64,000 nt of DNA from Polycladomyces zharkentensis (GCF_016938855.1 NZ_JAFHAP010000004.1:124001-188000); one strand, 5' to 3'. Shown: positions 53,910 to 63,255, numbered from the stretch's first letter. A program made the numbers and translations. The notes: generated from the letters alone by a model not told the origin.

Positions 53910-55028
53910 TCAGTGGTTGAACACGCGCTCCAGGATGTACCGGCGTTCAGCCGGTGTGAAATACTTCCAAAACCAGTCCCCGTAAATCAAGAGATCCAGA
54001 TGCAAGTGAAGATCATTGCCGTTGTGTTCCACTCCCGAATGCGTGCCCGAATTTCCGACATAGCCGATCAGTTGACCTTTTTTCACATGTTGTCCCACGT
54101 AGAGGCCATCCGCAATCCGGCTCAAATGCGCATAACGGGACATCACGCCTTTGTCATGCTGAATCCAAACCGTCCGGCCCCGCATCTTGTCCAAAATGTA
54201 CTGTGGAGTCTGCCCATCGTTTTGCTCGCCGATCCGCAACAAACGCTCCCGCTCGGCATCGGACATCTCGCGATAATCCTTGTCCGCCCTGACCACGATT
54301 CCGTCCGCCACCGCGTAGACGGGTGTCCGGGAATCGATCGTCACCCCGCACGCATAACCATACCAGTCGAGTCCTTCGTGTACGCCGTTACGATACCTTC
54401 GCGGCGCCCCCGGCAAGTGCGATTCGCGCTCACTTACTTTGGCTCCCCGGATGGGTGTTTGCAGGAAAGACAAATATTGAACCATTTGGTCGGGCGAAAA
54501 CGATGCGCTCGGATCTTTCATCGGAGCCGACTGAACCGGCACCGCATCCATTACACTGATCAAAGCAGTGTTTCGTTGGAAGCGGATGGTTTTTCCCAAG
54601 CCATCCCTCAGAGCGGACGAGGGAATCCACACCTCATTCCCCCACACTTGGGGCCGCTCCGTCATCGGCAGGTAGATCCCGTTGCGATTCAACACGGGTG
54701 CCGATCGCAACATCTCCAACACCGTATTGCCTTCACGGATGGTGATGATGCCTTCCTTGGCTTGGTAAGAGACTTGGATATGTAGCCGTTTCAAGTCGTT
54801 CAAACGAAAATAGACCGTTCCATCCACAGACCGGAACGGCAGAGCAACTTCGGAGGAGGAGCGATTGGCTTTGGAAGCGGGTAACCGAAACGCCGAGGAA
54901 TGTTCTTCCACCTGTTGATGCCATTCCCGCAACCATGTACGCCAACCCGCGTCGTCCCCCTGCTGTGTGAACACGATCAACAGCACCGCCAACAATGCGG
55001 CTGCGATGAGGACGATTGGTCTTCCCAT
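53910..55028 (-). CDS. M23-family peptidase with stalk-like N-terminal domain
   Basis: 372 residues: N-terminal signal anchor ([16 protein letters not shown]), a copper-amine-oxidase-like beta domain ([15 protein letters not shown], about 68-160), then an M23 LytM domain with HEGLDW (H-x3-D), [10 protein letters not shown] and the HLHLD zinc motif. Likely cuts or remodels wall peptide bridges outside the membrane. The zinc site looks intact, suggesting an active enzyme. Confidence 0.85.
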   Translation of the reverse strand: MGRPIVLIAAALLAVLLIVFTQQGDDAGWRTWLREWHQQVEEHSSAFRLPASKANRSSSEVALPFRSVDGTVYFRLNDLKRLHIQVSYQAKEGIITIREGNTVLEMLRSAPVLNRNGIYLPMTERPQVWGNEVWIPSSALRDGLGKTIRFQRNTALISVMDAVPVQSAPMKDPSASFSPDQMVQYLSFLQTPIRGAKVSERESHLPGAPRRYRNGVHEGLDWYGYACGVTIDSRTPVYAVADGIVVRADKDYREMSDAERERLLRIGEQNDGQTPQYILDKMRGRTVWIQHDKGVMSRYAHLSRIADGLYVGQHVKKGQLIGYVGNSGTHSGVEHNGNDLHLHLDLLIYGDWFWKYFTPAERRYILERVFNH

Positions 55029-55095
55029 GACGGTCTCCCTCTACTGTTTTTCGAAAAGATCCCCTACATGGACAATCCCATTGTATCACACGACT

Positions 55096-55126
55096 CACCC
55101 CCACTATCAAGAATGGGGGTTTTTTT
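55096..55126 (+). terminator. Terminator-like hairpin, plus orientation
   Basis: ACCCCCA ... TGGGGGT followed by a run of T on the plus strand. No plus-strand gene ends nearby, so it may block antisense transcription into the tRNA genes. Role unclear. Confidence 0.5.
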
Positions 55127-55134
55127 CACATAAT

Positions 55135-55163
55135 AGAAAAACACCTCATATAGAGGTGTTTTT
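55135..55163 (-). terminator. Terminator of the tRNA operon
   Basis: Minus strand AAAACACCTC-TATAT-GAGGTGTTTTT, directly after the CCA end of tRNA-Val. Confidence 0.9.
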
Positions 55164-55238
55164 GGTGGGCAGTATAGGAATCGAACCTACGACCTCTTCC
55201 GTGTCAAGGAAGCGCTCTCCCTCTGAGCTAACTGCCCA
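55163..55238 (-). tRNA. tRNA-Val (GAC)
   Basis: 76 nt cloverleaf with encoded CCA. Anticodon stem-loop CTTCC-TTGACAC-GGAAG gives anticodon GAC; T arm GGTTCGATTCC. Last tRNA of the four-gene minus-strand cluster. Confidence 0.93.
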
Positions 55239-55255
55239 AGTGAAGGTATTCGTAT

Positions 55256-55331
<76 letters not shown>

Positions 55332-55339
55332 ATTGAGAA

Positions 55340-55416
55340 TGGCGGAGCTGACGGGACTCGAACCCGCGACCTCCGGCGTGACAGGCCGGCGTGAACTCCA
55401 ACTTCACCACAGCTCC
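55340..55416 (-). tRNA. tRNA-Asp (GTC)
   Basis: 77 nt. Acceptor GGAGCTG / CAGCTCC, discriminator G, encoded CCA; anticodon stem-loop CCGGC-CTGTCAC-GCCGG gives GTC. Confidence 0.93.
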
Positions 55417-55421
55417 GTATT

Positions 55422-55497
<76 letters not shown>

Positions 55498-55577
55498 TCG
55501 CTCTTTTCATTCATGCCGTTTTCGCTGACGACAACTATAACTATACAACAGGCTCGAGAGGAATGCAAGAGGTTTTT

Positions 55578-55772
55578 TTATTTTTTTTTCCGAACCTCAG
55601 TTCTGTCCCACAAGTAGCGTACGCCGTAACGGCCACGCTTCGATTGAAACACTTCGACCTCGGCAGGGCTGTCGTAACCGTAGACCCACCAATCCTCCTG
55701 GATACGGGCAGCCAAACAACGTGCCTGAAATCGCGTGTCATACAATTTGGCCCAATAAATCCAGCAAGACAT
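55578..55772 (-). CDS. Small hypothetical protein upstream of tRNA cluster
   Basis: 64 residues, MSCWIYWAKLYDTRF, tryptophan- and arginine-rich with a KKK tail. Good ribosome binding site GGAGGGAACACCG. The overlapping 95-codon frame has no such site. A second short frame just upstream (55829-55942) starts after the similar sequence GGAGGGAACATC. Function unknown. Confidence 0.58.
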   Translation of the reverse strand: MSCWIYWAKLYDTRFQARCLAARIQEDWWVYGYDSPAEVEVFQSKRGRYGVRYLWDRTEVRKKK

Positions 55773-55828
55773 CGGTGTTCCCTCCTGCGGAAGAATTCAC
55801 TCGATATTGTGCCTAAACCAAGCTGCAT

Positions 55829-55942
55829 TCATGCCAAAAGGGCAATGGCACATTTTTTCCGCGGATGAAGCGAAGACTCGTCTTGGCGCATAAGATATAG
55901 CACAAACGGTTCCCCCGTTTGTTTAGCCATCTGATCTGCCAT
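55829..55942 (-). CDS. Possible 37-residue protein
   Basis: MADQMAKQTGEPFVLYLMR, ending with a basic/hydrophobic tail. The GGAGGG is 13 nt from the ATG, so the start is uncertain. Probably same unit as the 64-residue protein. Weak call. Confidence 0.35.
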   Translation of the reverse strand: MADQMAKQTGEPFVLYLMRQDESSLHPRKKCAIALLA

Positions 55943-56052
55943 TGGACAGATGTTCCCTCCTCTAATCCAACCCGAGTGCCGGAAGGCGCTTGGGTCTTTT
56001 TGATGCGAAACAAAAAAGGCCCGCGCTTTTTCGCGCGGGACAGACTGTTCCT

Positions 56053-56583
56053 TCAATTGGATGGTGATACAACCGCTTTTTCCTCTTCATCGCGCAGCCG
56101 GTGAGCCAGCCGGCTGGATGCGGCGGCCGCCACGCTGGCGACCAAATCGTCAATAAACGTGTGGACAGGACCTGATCCATCTTTCTTTGTATCCAGTTGT
56201 TTGATCAATCCGATTTTTTGTTTGTCGAGATGGCCAAACGTGGTGACAGCGATGCTTCCATATCCCAGCACCGACCCAAGGGCCAGCGTTTCATCACATC
56301 CGAACAATCCCTCATCCGTTCTCACCAAGGTTTGAAGGGGTTCTGACAACATTCCCTTTTCCGCCAACATGTCCAATTCCGTTCCCACGAGAATGGCATG
56401 CTGGATCTCCCGTTTTTCCAATACAGCCTGTACACTTTGCACACACAGATCGAGCGTCAGATTTTCGTTGTAGGGAGCTTGCATCTGATATACAATTTCG
56501 GCAATCCCTTCGATGGTGACGCCGCGTTGTTGCAGTCGTTCCATCGCCGCCTGTTTCACTTCCCGGCTGTGAACACGCTTCAC
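56053..56583 (-). CDS. yutG: Phosphatidylglycerophosphatase A-like protein (YutG)
   Basis: About 176 residues: helical N-terminus (MERLQQRGVTIEGIAEIVYQMQ), LDMLAEKGMLSEPLQTLVRTDEGLFGCDE, and a PgpA-type core HTFIDDLVASVAAAASSRL. YutG-type short PgpA domain, soluble-looking; phosphatase activity inferred only. Start GTG 56583 after AGGAGGGTTACCGGATC; the longer frame upstream runs into the R repeat and is rejected. Confidence 0.85.
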   Translation of the reverse strand: MKRVHSREVKQAAMERLQQRGVTIEGIAEIVYQMQAPYNENLTLDLCVQSVQAVLEKREIQHAILVGTELDMLAEKGMLSEPLQTLVRTDEGLFGCDETLALGSVLGYGSIAVTTFGHLDKQKIGLIKQLDTKKDGSGPVHTFIDDLVASVAAAASSRLAHRLRDEEEKAVVSPSN

Positions 56584-56689
56584 GATCCGGTAACCCTCCT
56601 CTCCTGCTCCCACGCGGGAGCCTATGTCTATCATAACACACACCGGAGTGCGTTGCCCCACACAGCTGAAGCGAGCTGAAGCGCCAGGG

Positions 56690-56890
56690 GACATTCCCTT
56701 TGGTCGCCGTGGGATTGTCGCTTCATCCGGCGTGGCAACCCACATCCATCCACAATGGCTTCATCCAAGCCTGGACGGTTTCGTTTCAAGCGTTTTAGCA
56801 GTTTTGCGTGTTTTCACACTGATGACTAGATTGTACCAAAGTCCTGTCGGACTTGCGAGAAGACAGAAGCCCTCCCTCATCCTCGCATCC
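56690..56890. repeat. R-family dispersed repeat, copy 4
   Basis: Core ACATTCCCTTTGGTCGCCGTGG, TTCATCCGGCGTGGCAACCC, CATCCATCCACAATGG; right part GTCGGACTTGCGAGAAGACAG (56844) shared with copy 2. Unlike copies 1-3, no terminator is seen on its left. Confidence 0.8.
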
Positions 56891-57083
56891 CAACTCTTCA
56901 GGTGCCGGTTTCCCGCTCGCGTTTGATAAACGGGTACGCGCGAAATCTTTCTTTCACCGCCCTTCATCAGCGGCAGGAAAAGGGGGTATAATGAAAATAC
57001 AACGTATTGCACGTCCACTCGTCGTTTCTATTCGTGGGAAATTTCGGAAAGAAATACACCCCGGTGCTTGAAGAACGCATTTT

Positions 57084-57152
57084 GGGTGGCCTTTTCCCAC
57101 TCGCTCCTCCAATGATACCCTCAAAGGTCGCTTGCAGGAAAACGGTCACCCT
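57084..57152. repeat. M-family hairpin, copy 3
   Basis: GGGTGGCCTTTTCCCACTCG ... CTCAAAGGTCGCTTGCAGG then AAAACGGTCACCC: the arms GGTGGCC(G)TTTTCC and GGAAAACGGTCACC pair, making a large hairpin. Lies in the 5' flank of yjcG. Confidence 0.7.
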
Positions 57153-57224
57153 TCACCAGGTTCTCTGAATCCGGCGAAACCTCAGCCTGCACGGCGAAGA
57201 CAGCGTCAAAAGGAGGGAGTTCAT

Positions 57225-57734
57225 ATGAAATATGGCATCGCGATATTCCCGCAAAAACACGTCCAAGATTTTGCAAACTCCTACCGCAAACGATATGACC
57301 CGCACTATACCCTCATCCCGCCACACATCACGTTGAAAGAAGCGTTTGAAATGAATGAGTCCGAACTGGACAAAGCCGTCGACCATTTGGAAAAGGTGGC
57401 CGAAGAGTCTCAGCCTTTTGAAATCCGATTTCATAAAGTAAGTCACTTTCATCCGACAAACAACGTCATCTACTTGGCCGTAAACAATGATGAACCGCTC
57501 CGCACGCTGCATGAAAAAGTCAACTCCGGTATACTGTATCACCCCCATCGCTACCCGTTCACTCCTCACTTGACCATCGGACAGGATATGTCTACCGACG
57601 AATTGCACGACGTCTATGGGAGCCTGCGGATGTGCTCATTGGATCTACATACCGAAGTGGACCGTTTTCACCTGTTGTATCAGCTTGAAAACGGTTCCTG
57701 GAGCGTATATCAAAGCTTTCTTTTGAAAGGGTAA
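57225..57734 (+). CDS. yjcG: 2H phosphoesterase / RNA ligase-like protein (YjcG)
   Basis: 169 residues, starting MKYGIAIFPQKHV after AAAGGAGGGAGTTCAT. Two H-x-T motifs, PPHITL (about 41) and TPHLTI (about 114), define the 2H phosphoesterase fold. RNA or cyclic phosphate substrate unknown. Followed by a GNAT gene as in the B. subtilis yjcF-yjcG pair. Confidence 0.9.
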   Translation: MKYGIAIFPQKHVQDFANSYRKRYDPHYTLIPPHITLKEAFEMNESELDKAVDHLEKVAEESQPFEIRFHKVSHFHPTNNVIYLAVNNDEPLRTLHEKVNSGILYHPHRYPFTPHLTIGQDMSTDELHDVYGSLRMCSLDLHTEVDRFHLLYQLENGSWSVYQSFLLKG

Positions 57735-57888
57735 AACATCCGGAGTCGCTCACGGGAAAACCGGAGACCCGCCCCTCCAACAAAGGGTGGCCGTTTCCCC
57801 CGAGCGACCATTGAGCGCAGCGATTCCGGAGCGAGAGAGTAATCGGCGAACGAAACACGCATGGTTACAACATTTGTCATCAACCTCG
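57735..57888. repeat. M-family element, copy 4 (rearranged)
   Basis: Contains GGGTGGCCGTTTCCCCCGAGCG, then GAGCGCAGCGATTCCGGAGCGAGAG (core in reverse), and ends with TTTGTCATCAACCTCGAA, the M right end. Sits between the yjcG stop and its terminator. Confidence 0.6.
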
Positions 57889-57918
57889 AAAGGGCGAATG
57901 CCCTGTTTTTCTTTTTTT
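57889..57918 (+). terminator. Terminator downstream of yjcG
   Basis: AGGGC-GAAT-GCCCT then GTTTTTCTTTTTTT, about 160 nt past the stop with the M element between. Confidence 0.78.
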
Positions 57919-57990
57919 ATCTGATTTTTCCTGTTGCATGCGGTGGGAGATCGGGAATACCAATAATGAGTGCAAAGGAGGCATTGCAAC

Positions 57991-58434
57991 TTGAAACAGG
58001 CCGAAACCGACATCAAAGAAGCGCAAACACCTGAAGAACTCGCGGAAGTACAACGTATCCGTCGCCAGGTGTTCGTCCACGAACAACAGATGCCCGACAT
58101 CATGGAAAAGGATCGGCATGATGATTTCGCCATCCAACTGCTGGCTTATGATGAAGACCGGCCGGTCGGCACTTTGCGCCTTCGCTGGCTGGACCCGAAA
58201 ACGGCCAAAATCGAACGCGTGGCGGTGCTTCCCGAACTTCGCGGCACCGGAATCGGCCGTTCCATGCTGGAGTCCGTTGAAGCTTACGCGAAGCGGAAAG
58301 GAGCCGAACACTTGGTGTTGAGTGCACAATTGCACGCCCGGCCGTTCTATGAAAAATTGGGCTACCATACCGAAGGAAAACCTTATGAAGAGATGGGCGT
58401 CAAACACATTTGGATGAACAAAAAACTGGCGTGA
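57991..58434 (+). CDS. yjcF: GNAT acetyltransferase (YjcF-like)
   Basis: About 147 residues. Acetyl-CoA loop LPELRGTGIGRSML, preceded by IERVAVL, and C-terminal HARPFYEKLGYHTEG, the typical YjcF/ElaA-like arrangement. TTG start 57991 with AAAGGAGGCATTGCAAC in front; the upstream GTG is within that site. Substrate unknown. Confidence 0.87.
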   Translation: MKQAETDIKEAQTPEELAEVQRIRRQVFVHEQQMPDIMEKDRHDDFAIQLLAYDEDRPVGTLRLRWLDPKTAKIERVAVLPELRGTGIGRSMLESVEAYAKRKGAEHLVLSAQLHARPFYEKLGYHTEGKPYEEMGVKHIWMNKKLA

Positions 58435-58529
58435 CACTCGACGGGAAAGACAGGCCCCGCCAACGTGCCCGGATGCAGCTGCACGGCATCAGCATGAACG
58501 AGGTCGCCGGCCAATTTGATCATTCGCAC

Positions 58530-59375
58530 TCATTTTCGCTTCCTTGCGGCCGATTTGAGCCGTTCCACCTGTTCATAGGCCACCGTCTTGGTACCGATCG
58601 GTGCATGAAACATTGAGCCGTGCCGTTCACCATGAAAATCAGATCCGGCGGTAACAATCAACCCGTGCCGTTCCGCCATCTCCAGGTAGCGTTCAGTGCA
58701 CTCCTCATCATGATCGGGATGGTACACTTCCAACCCCGCCAAGCCGTGGACGATGATCTCCTCCACCAACGCGTCGTTTTCATACAATCCCGGGTGAGCC
58801 AATACGGGAACGCCGCCGGCTTCCTTGATCAATTCGATCGCTTCAAACGGGGTAATCCGTTTCGTGGTGACATAGGCGGCTCCATCTTTCCCCAAATACC
58901 GATCAAACGCCTCATCCATCGAGCGAACAACCCCCTTGTCCACCAATATTTCGGCAATATGGGGTCGCCCTACATTCTTTTCGGATATGGCGCCTCTCTT
59001 CTTGGCCTGCACTTCTTCCCACGTGATCGCAATGCCCAATTCGTTCAACTTTTCGATGATTTTGCGGTTGCGCTCTTCCCGGGTGTTCCGGAGGGACTGC
59101 AACCGCTGCAAAAACCATTCCTGTTCCGTATCCACGAAATACCCCAACACATGGACATCCTGCCCGTTCGCTAACGTGCTGATCTCGATTCCGGGTACCA
59201 GCTCCATTCCCAGATTGGCCGCCGCGGCTGCCGCTTGAGCCACTCCACCCACGGTATCGTGATCCGTGATCGCAATGGCCCGAAGTCCCGCTTTTTTGGC
59301 CAACCGTACAACCGCTTCCGGAGAATACAGCCCGTCCGATGCTGTCGTATGAATGTGCAAATCCACACGCGCCAT
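58530..59375 (-). CDS. PHP-domain phosphoesterase
   Basis: 281 residues. DLHIHTTASDGLYSPE, AITDHDTVGG, GIEIST and GSDFHG give the complete PHP metal sites. Similar to 3',5'-nucleoside bisphosphate phosphatases (TrpH/RnmV-like activities). Starts 3 nt after the upstream gene's stop. Confidence 0.9.
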   Translation of the reverse strand: MARVDLHIHTTASDGLYSPEAVVRLAKKAGLRAIAITDHDTVGGVAQAAAAAANLGMELVPGIEISTLANGQDVHVLGYFVDTEQEWFLQRLQSLRNTREERNRKIIEKLNELGIAITWEEVQAKKRGAISEKNVGRPHIAEILVDKGVVRSMDEAFDRYLGKDGAAYVTTKRITPFEAIELIKEAGGVPVLAHPGLYENDALVEEIIVHGLAGLEVYHPDHDEECTERYLEMAERHGLIVTAGSDFHGERHGSMFHAPIGTKTVAYEQVERLKSAARKRK

Positions 59376-59378
59376 GAC

Positions 59379-60074
59379 TCAATCACTTCCTCCCGATTCC
59401 AATTGACCCAACCATCCCAAGCCGTGCCGTTGCATGAATACACGCCATGGGAGATGGGGGTGATGTTTTTTTGTATGAGTGTAAACCCGTTCCAAAAAAC
59501 CCCGCACATCGTCCGATTCTTCTTGCGACATCACCCGTATCGGTCCGACGGGCAAATGATGGACACCCACTTTGACCGGTCGGGCGATCACAGACACCCC
59601 TTCCCGCCATCCCTCGGTCGGCCAATAACGAGGGTCGGCCGTCAACGGCGGCAAGTCCGAAACCATTTCTTTCAGAATCCAGTCTTCTCCCGCGCGTGTC
59701 ACGGAAAATATGGAGTAATAAGAAGCAATCAGTGTACTCACCCAGATCAATCGGCTCTTTTTGTCCAACCATGCTCCACCGCCGGCGTCAAGATACTCTT
59801 GGATCAGGCGGCGTTGGCGGATATTCAGATAATCCAACGCATACCAGATACGAAATACCTGTTCGGCCAACCCGGACATCGCTGCCGGCTGATCCGGTTT
59901 TCGACCGGTCAGTTGTTGAAAAATATGGCGGGCACGCACTTTTTCACGCAACAGCGTACGTTTTTCCGCAAATGCCAACACATCGTCCAACAGCCGGTAA
60001 AACTGCCTTTCTTTTTGCCGCTGGCGGACTCTTCTCCACCGCAAAAAATCTACATGGTGCTCCTCTCTAGGCAA
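59379..60074 (-). CDS. Hypothetical protein upstream of the PHP gene
   Basis: About 231 residues, basic N-terminus (DFLRWRRVRQRQKERQFYR), mostly helical, with YYSIFSVTRAGEDWILKEM and an unusual His-rich tail (YTHTKKHHPHLPW). TTG start 60074 with AGGGGAGGGGATCGTTT in front. Co-transcribed with the PHP gene. Resembles YjbA-like uncharacterised proteins in size only; family not assigned. Confidence 0.65.
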   Translation of the reverse strand: MPREEHHVDFLRWRRVRQRQKERQFYRLLDDVLAFAEKRTLLREKVRARHIFQQLTGRKPDQPAAMSGLAEQVFRIWYALDYLNIRQRRLIQEYLDAGGGAWLDKKSRLIWVSTLIASYYSIFSVTRAGEDWILKEMVSDLPPLTADPRYWPTEGWREGVSVIARPVKVGVHHLPVGPIRVMSQEESDDVRGFLERVYTHTKKHHPHLPWRVFMQRHGLGWLGQLESGGSD

Positions 60075-60184
60075 AAAACGATCCCCTCCCCTTCTCATCA
60101 TACCCTACTTTGTTCCCTCACAGGATGAAACGGATTTCGCATTTTTTCCTCCATCATTCATTTTTCCTTCAATCAATGGCGCAA

Positions 60185-60219
60185 CAAAAAAAGCGGCCCG
60201 CTCCCCTCGGCCGCTTTTT
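60185..60219 (-). terminator. Terminator of the SEC-C gene
   Basis: Minus strand AAAGCGGCC-GAGGGGAGCG-GGCCGCTTTTTTTG, touching the stop codon region. Confidence 0.88.
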
Positions 60220-61664
60220 CACCTTTCTTCCATCGTTTTCTCCACCGATTGATCCCAATCGTCCAACAACACCGGATATACCGCTTCCACGCGGTGAAGT
60301 GATCCATCGTTTGCGACTGTTCCTCTCAACCAAAACCGGTATTCCGCCCAGTTCGGTGGAAAGCCCCGCAAATTGAGCGGCAACCACTTTTTCCCTACCA
60401 GCAACACGGGGCCGGACGGCGGAACGGCCAACAAATAGGTTCCCGTCATGGCCGTTTCTTCGGCTGTTTGATTTTGAACCCCGTGTTGCACCAGCCATTT
60501 TCTCACTTCAAACGCCAAGGGCAACGACTGGATCAAGGAAGGATACACCCTGCGATAGGCGGCATAGACGGTTTCGATTCCTTCGCCATCCAACCAGCGG
60601 AAGAGATGTTTGATCGTGTTGAGAAAAATCTTGGCCTTCACCGCATTGCCGCCAACACGGTCGACATACCAGACACCGCAAAAATGGGCGAGAATATCCT
60701 CATTGAACCGGGACCAGGTGAAGGATTTTCCGAAATACAGGGAAATGTATTCCACCAAGTACTCAAGCGAGCGTGCAAACAACGCCTGGGTACGCGGTTG
60801 ATACTCGGAGACCGCATTCATAAAAAACAGCTCCAAATGCTGGGTGACCAAATCCGGCAGCCCTTTTTCTTCTTCTTTCAATGACGGCAGAGAAGGCAGG
60901 GCACGGACTTCAGCAGTTGGAGCCGCTTCATCCCGGGAAGCCTGTGCTTGACTGGAAAGCTGGTCCCATTCCTTGGCTCGATGTATGGCCCAACCCAAGA
61001 CATGCAACCCGTTTTGCCGCCAGAACTCCCGCGCTCCCGCCGGATCCCGGGGGACTTGTTTTTCCAGATGCATCAAGATCTCCCCTCTCATCTGTTGTCT
61101 AAACATGGTGTAGGGACCAAACAATTCGTAGCGATTTCCCAATCGAGAGAGGCGTCCGATCAATACATCACCTTTATGTAAAGGCTCAAACACCTTGGTT
61201 ACATAGGTTCCCTCACCGAGGATCGGTTGGAGCACCACTTCCTGATCTCCGGTGTGACATACCTCGTAGCATCCGAGATGAACATCTCGCAACTGATCGG
61301 CCACCTCCAGCCGATCCGTTTGCAGTTTCGCCGCCTCTCTCCATGCATCGATCGGTCGACGGCCGTCGACACACGGTGCGTCCAGCATCAACCAAAATCG
61401 ATAAGCAAGTGTATATTTCGAAGGGAGAGGTTTGGCGGATGGAAAACGCAGAATCTCTTTAAAGCGTTTCTTCCATTTTCTCTCCTCTTCCCTCGAAACG
61501 TGTCGTTCAAACCATTCCTTCAGATCCTTGAGGATTTCGTTTTTGATCTGGATTTCCCGCTTCTCACGAAGTTGTTCGGCCGCCTGAATGGCCACGACAC
61601 GTTCACAACATTTTTTGTATTTTTTTCCACTCCCGCAGGGGCATGGATCATTTCGACCAACCAT
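60219..61664 (-). CDS. SEC-C motif protein with an integrase-like helical region
   Basis: 481 residues. SEC-C zinc motif at residues 7-20 (CPCGSGKKYKKCC), a charged helical linker, a central beta-rich part with GDVLIGRLSRLGNRYELFGP (about 165-184), then residues 270-360 resembling a SAM-like core-binding domain of tyrosine recombinases (LVEYISLYFGKSFTWSRFN; HLFRWLDGEGIE). No catalytic recombinase domain follows; the C-terminus is unassigned. Function unknown. Confidence 0.75.
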   Translation of the reverse strand: MVGRNDPCPCGSGKKYKKCCERVVAIQAAEQLREKREIQIKNEILKDLKEWFERHVSREEERKWKKRFKEILRFPSAKPLPSKYTLAYRFWLMLDAPCVDGRRPIDAWREAAKLQTDRLEVADQLRDVHLGCYEVCHTGDQEVVLQPILGEGTYVTKVFEPLHKGDVLIGRLSRLGNRYELFGPYTMFRQQMRGEILMHLEKQVPRDPAGAREFWRQNGLHVLGWAIHRAKEWDQLSSQAQASRDEAAPTAEVRALPSLPSLKEEEKGLPDLVTQHLELFFMNAVSEYQPRTQALFARSLEYLVEYISLYFGKSFTWSRFNEDILAHFCGVWYVDRVGGNAVKAKIFLNTIKHLFRWLDGEGIETVYAAYRRVYPSLIQSLPLAFEVRKWLVQHGVQNQTAEETAMTGTYLLAVPPSGPVLLVGKKWLPLNLRGFPPNWAEYRFWLRGTVANDGSLHRVEAVYPVLLDDWDQSVEKTMEER

Positions 61665-61801
61665 GGTTCACACTCCAAAAGGATATTCCTTACATTCAGT
61701 ATATCTGAAATGGACACAAGAGACAAAAGAAAATTGCAAAAAAATCCATGAAATGAATGTACAGGGAAGAATTGAAGTCCCCTCGCGACAATGTTCTCCA
61801 T

Positions 61802-61836
61802 AAAAAGAAAACCTGCAGCAACTTCGCCGCAGGTTT
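61802..61836 (-). terminator. Terminator of the 3D-domain gene
   Basis: Minus strand AAACCTGC ... GCAGGTTT stem then TCTTTTTA. Confidence 0.8.
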
Positions 61837-61842
61837 CTGCGT

Positions 61843-62865
61843 CTAATCTTTTAGAATGTAAATCGTCACATTTCGACGACCCCATTGGATTGCCTCCTGC
61901 TCCGACTCGAAATACAGATCGATAATGTTCCCTTTGACGGCACCGCCAGTATCCTCGGCCACGCCCACACCGTAGCCCGGGATATACATCTTGGTCCCCA
62001 GCGGAATCACATCCGGGTCAACTGCGATCGTTCCGCGGCGAGGCGTGGTGCCGGTCGCGGTTTTGGCGTTGCCGCTGGAAGTGTATCCGGTCGCTTCCAC
62101 ATCCATCGTTTTGGTATACTCCATACCGGCAATTTTGGACGAACCGCGTTCTTCGGCCACTTGCGTATCCTCTTTTTGTTCTTGGTCTTTTGGTATCTCC
62201 GTTCCAGTCCCGACGGCGACAAGCATATGTACAGGGAGAATTTCTTCGATTAAGCGTTCGTCCGTTACCAAAGGTTTGCCGTTTTTGTAGATCAACGCCA
62301 CTTCGTAAATCCTTTTTCCTTTGACCCCTTGTTTCAGCACTTGCTCTTTACCTTTTTCCAATTTGGGGTCTTCTTTTTTCACCGTCTTGTACGGCGTGAC
62401 CTCCACTTTCTTTTTGATCCGTTTCTCGATCCGGTCTACGACCAGCAACATGTTGTCGGTGATTTTGGCATTCAGCGGGGCATTTACCTGATCCCACCGA
62501 TTAAGCTGAATGTGGCGCTCCGCCAAAAATTGTCCCACCGTGCGTTGCCGCGTCGTATAGGTTCCCGTTTTTTCGCCGCCAACCTGCAGTTGGACCCTGC
62601 ATTGGCACAACAGTTGAACCTTTGCATTGTCGGACAGCGTTCGGTTCCACGGAATACTGGGAATATATTTCTTTTTCAGTTTTTGGATGTCATACCCTTC
62701 ACTTTCCAATGCTTCTTCCAATGTGCCCCCCATCACACTGGTGACCAAGGGGTGATCTTTATCGCTGAAGGTGATGGTCACATCTTCTTGCATCGCATAG
62801 ACCAGTGTTCCGGAAAGGAGCAGGATGGACACAATCCCGATTCCGATCAGTAGGATCTTTTTCAT
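61843..62865 (-). CDS. YabE-like wall-binding protein (DUF348, G5 and 3D domains)
   Basis: 340 residues. N-terminal signal/anchor (ILLIGIGIVSILLLSGTLVYA), two DUF348-type repeats (about 30-145), a G5 domain (about 150-225), then a 3D domain with ATGYTSSGNAKTATGTTPRRG, IAVDPDVIPLGTKMYIPG and DTGGAVKGNIIDLYF, containing the conserved aspartates. Related to resuscitation-promoting lytic enzymes such as YabE; probable muralytic exoenzyme. Confidence 0.9.
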   Translation of the reverse strand: MKKILLIGIGIVSILLLSGTLVYAMQEDVTITFSDKDHPLVTSVMGGTLEEALESEGYDIQKLKKKYIPSIPWNRTLSDNAKVQLLCQCRVQLQVGGEKTGTYTTRQRTVGQFLAERHIQLNRWDQVNAPLNAKITDNMLLVVDRIEKRIKKKVEVTPYKTVKKEDPKLEKGKEQVLKQGVKGKRIYEVALIYKNGKPLVTDERLIEEILPVHMLVAVGTGTEIPKDQEQKEDTQVAEERGSSKIAGMEYTKTMDVEATGYTSSGNAKTATGTTPRRGTIAVDPDVIPLGTKMYIPGYGVGVAEDTGGAVKGNIIDLYFESEQEAIQWGRRNVTIYILKD

Positions 62866-63029
62866 CCAACGCCTCCTTCACTGAAAAATACCGAAAAACA
62901 CGTTTACTATTATAGCAGATACGGATGATGTCCAGCCATGAAAATTTTCCCCGCGATTTTCCATCTCTCACTGTTACGGCCGAAAAACGAACGATCTCTC
63001 ACCGATCCTTCAAAATGCACCTGATGGAA

Positions 63030-63056
63030 CACAAAAATCCCGCCCATACGGGCGGG
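63030..63056 (-). terminator. Terminator left of M element copy 5
   Basis: Minus strand CCCGCCC-GTAT-GGGCGGG followed by ATTTTTGTG. The same 22 nt stem sequence recurs at 63279-63300 without the T tail. Confidence 0.85.
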
Positions 63057-63255
63057 TTGAGACTGCTGACAAAGTGTTGAACCACTCCGAATTCCGGGTG
63101 CACCGTTTTCCCTCTCGCTCCTGTTTCGCTGGCTCAAAGGTCGCTCGTGGGAAAACGGCCACCCTATTTTTAGGTAGCGGGTACGAATTTCCCGTTGAGC
63201 GACTTTAGCTGCCGCTTCGGAGCGGCACGGCCGCGGAGTTTGTCAATAACCTCAA
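63057..63255. repeat. M-family element, copy 5 (most complete)
   Basis: About 199 bp with imperfect terminal inverted repeats: TTGAGACTGCTGACAAAGTG at the left, AGTTTGTCAATAACCTCAA at the right. Inside is a large hairpin CCGTTTTCCC ... GGGAAAACGG (63103-63158) and a second one around AGCTGCCGCTTCGGAGCGGC. No open frame of note: MITE-like. Confidence 0.72.

Larger units (their letters stand above)
56584..57224. other. Divergent intergenic region with R copy 4 and M copy
   Basis: No gene. R repeat at 56690-56890, an AT-containing promoter-like segment GGGGGTATAATGAAAATAC (about 56980), and an M-type hairpin (57084-57152) just upstream of yjcG. Confidence 0.55.
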
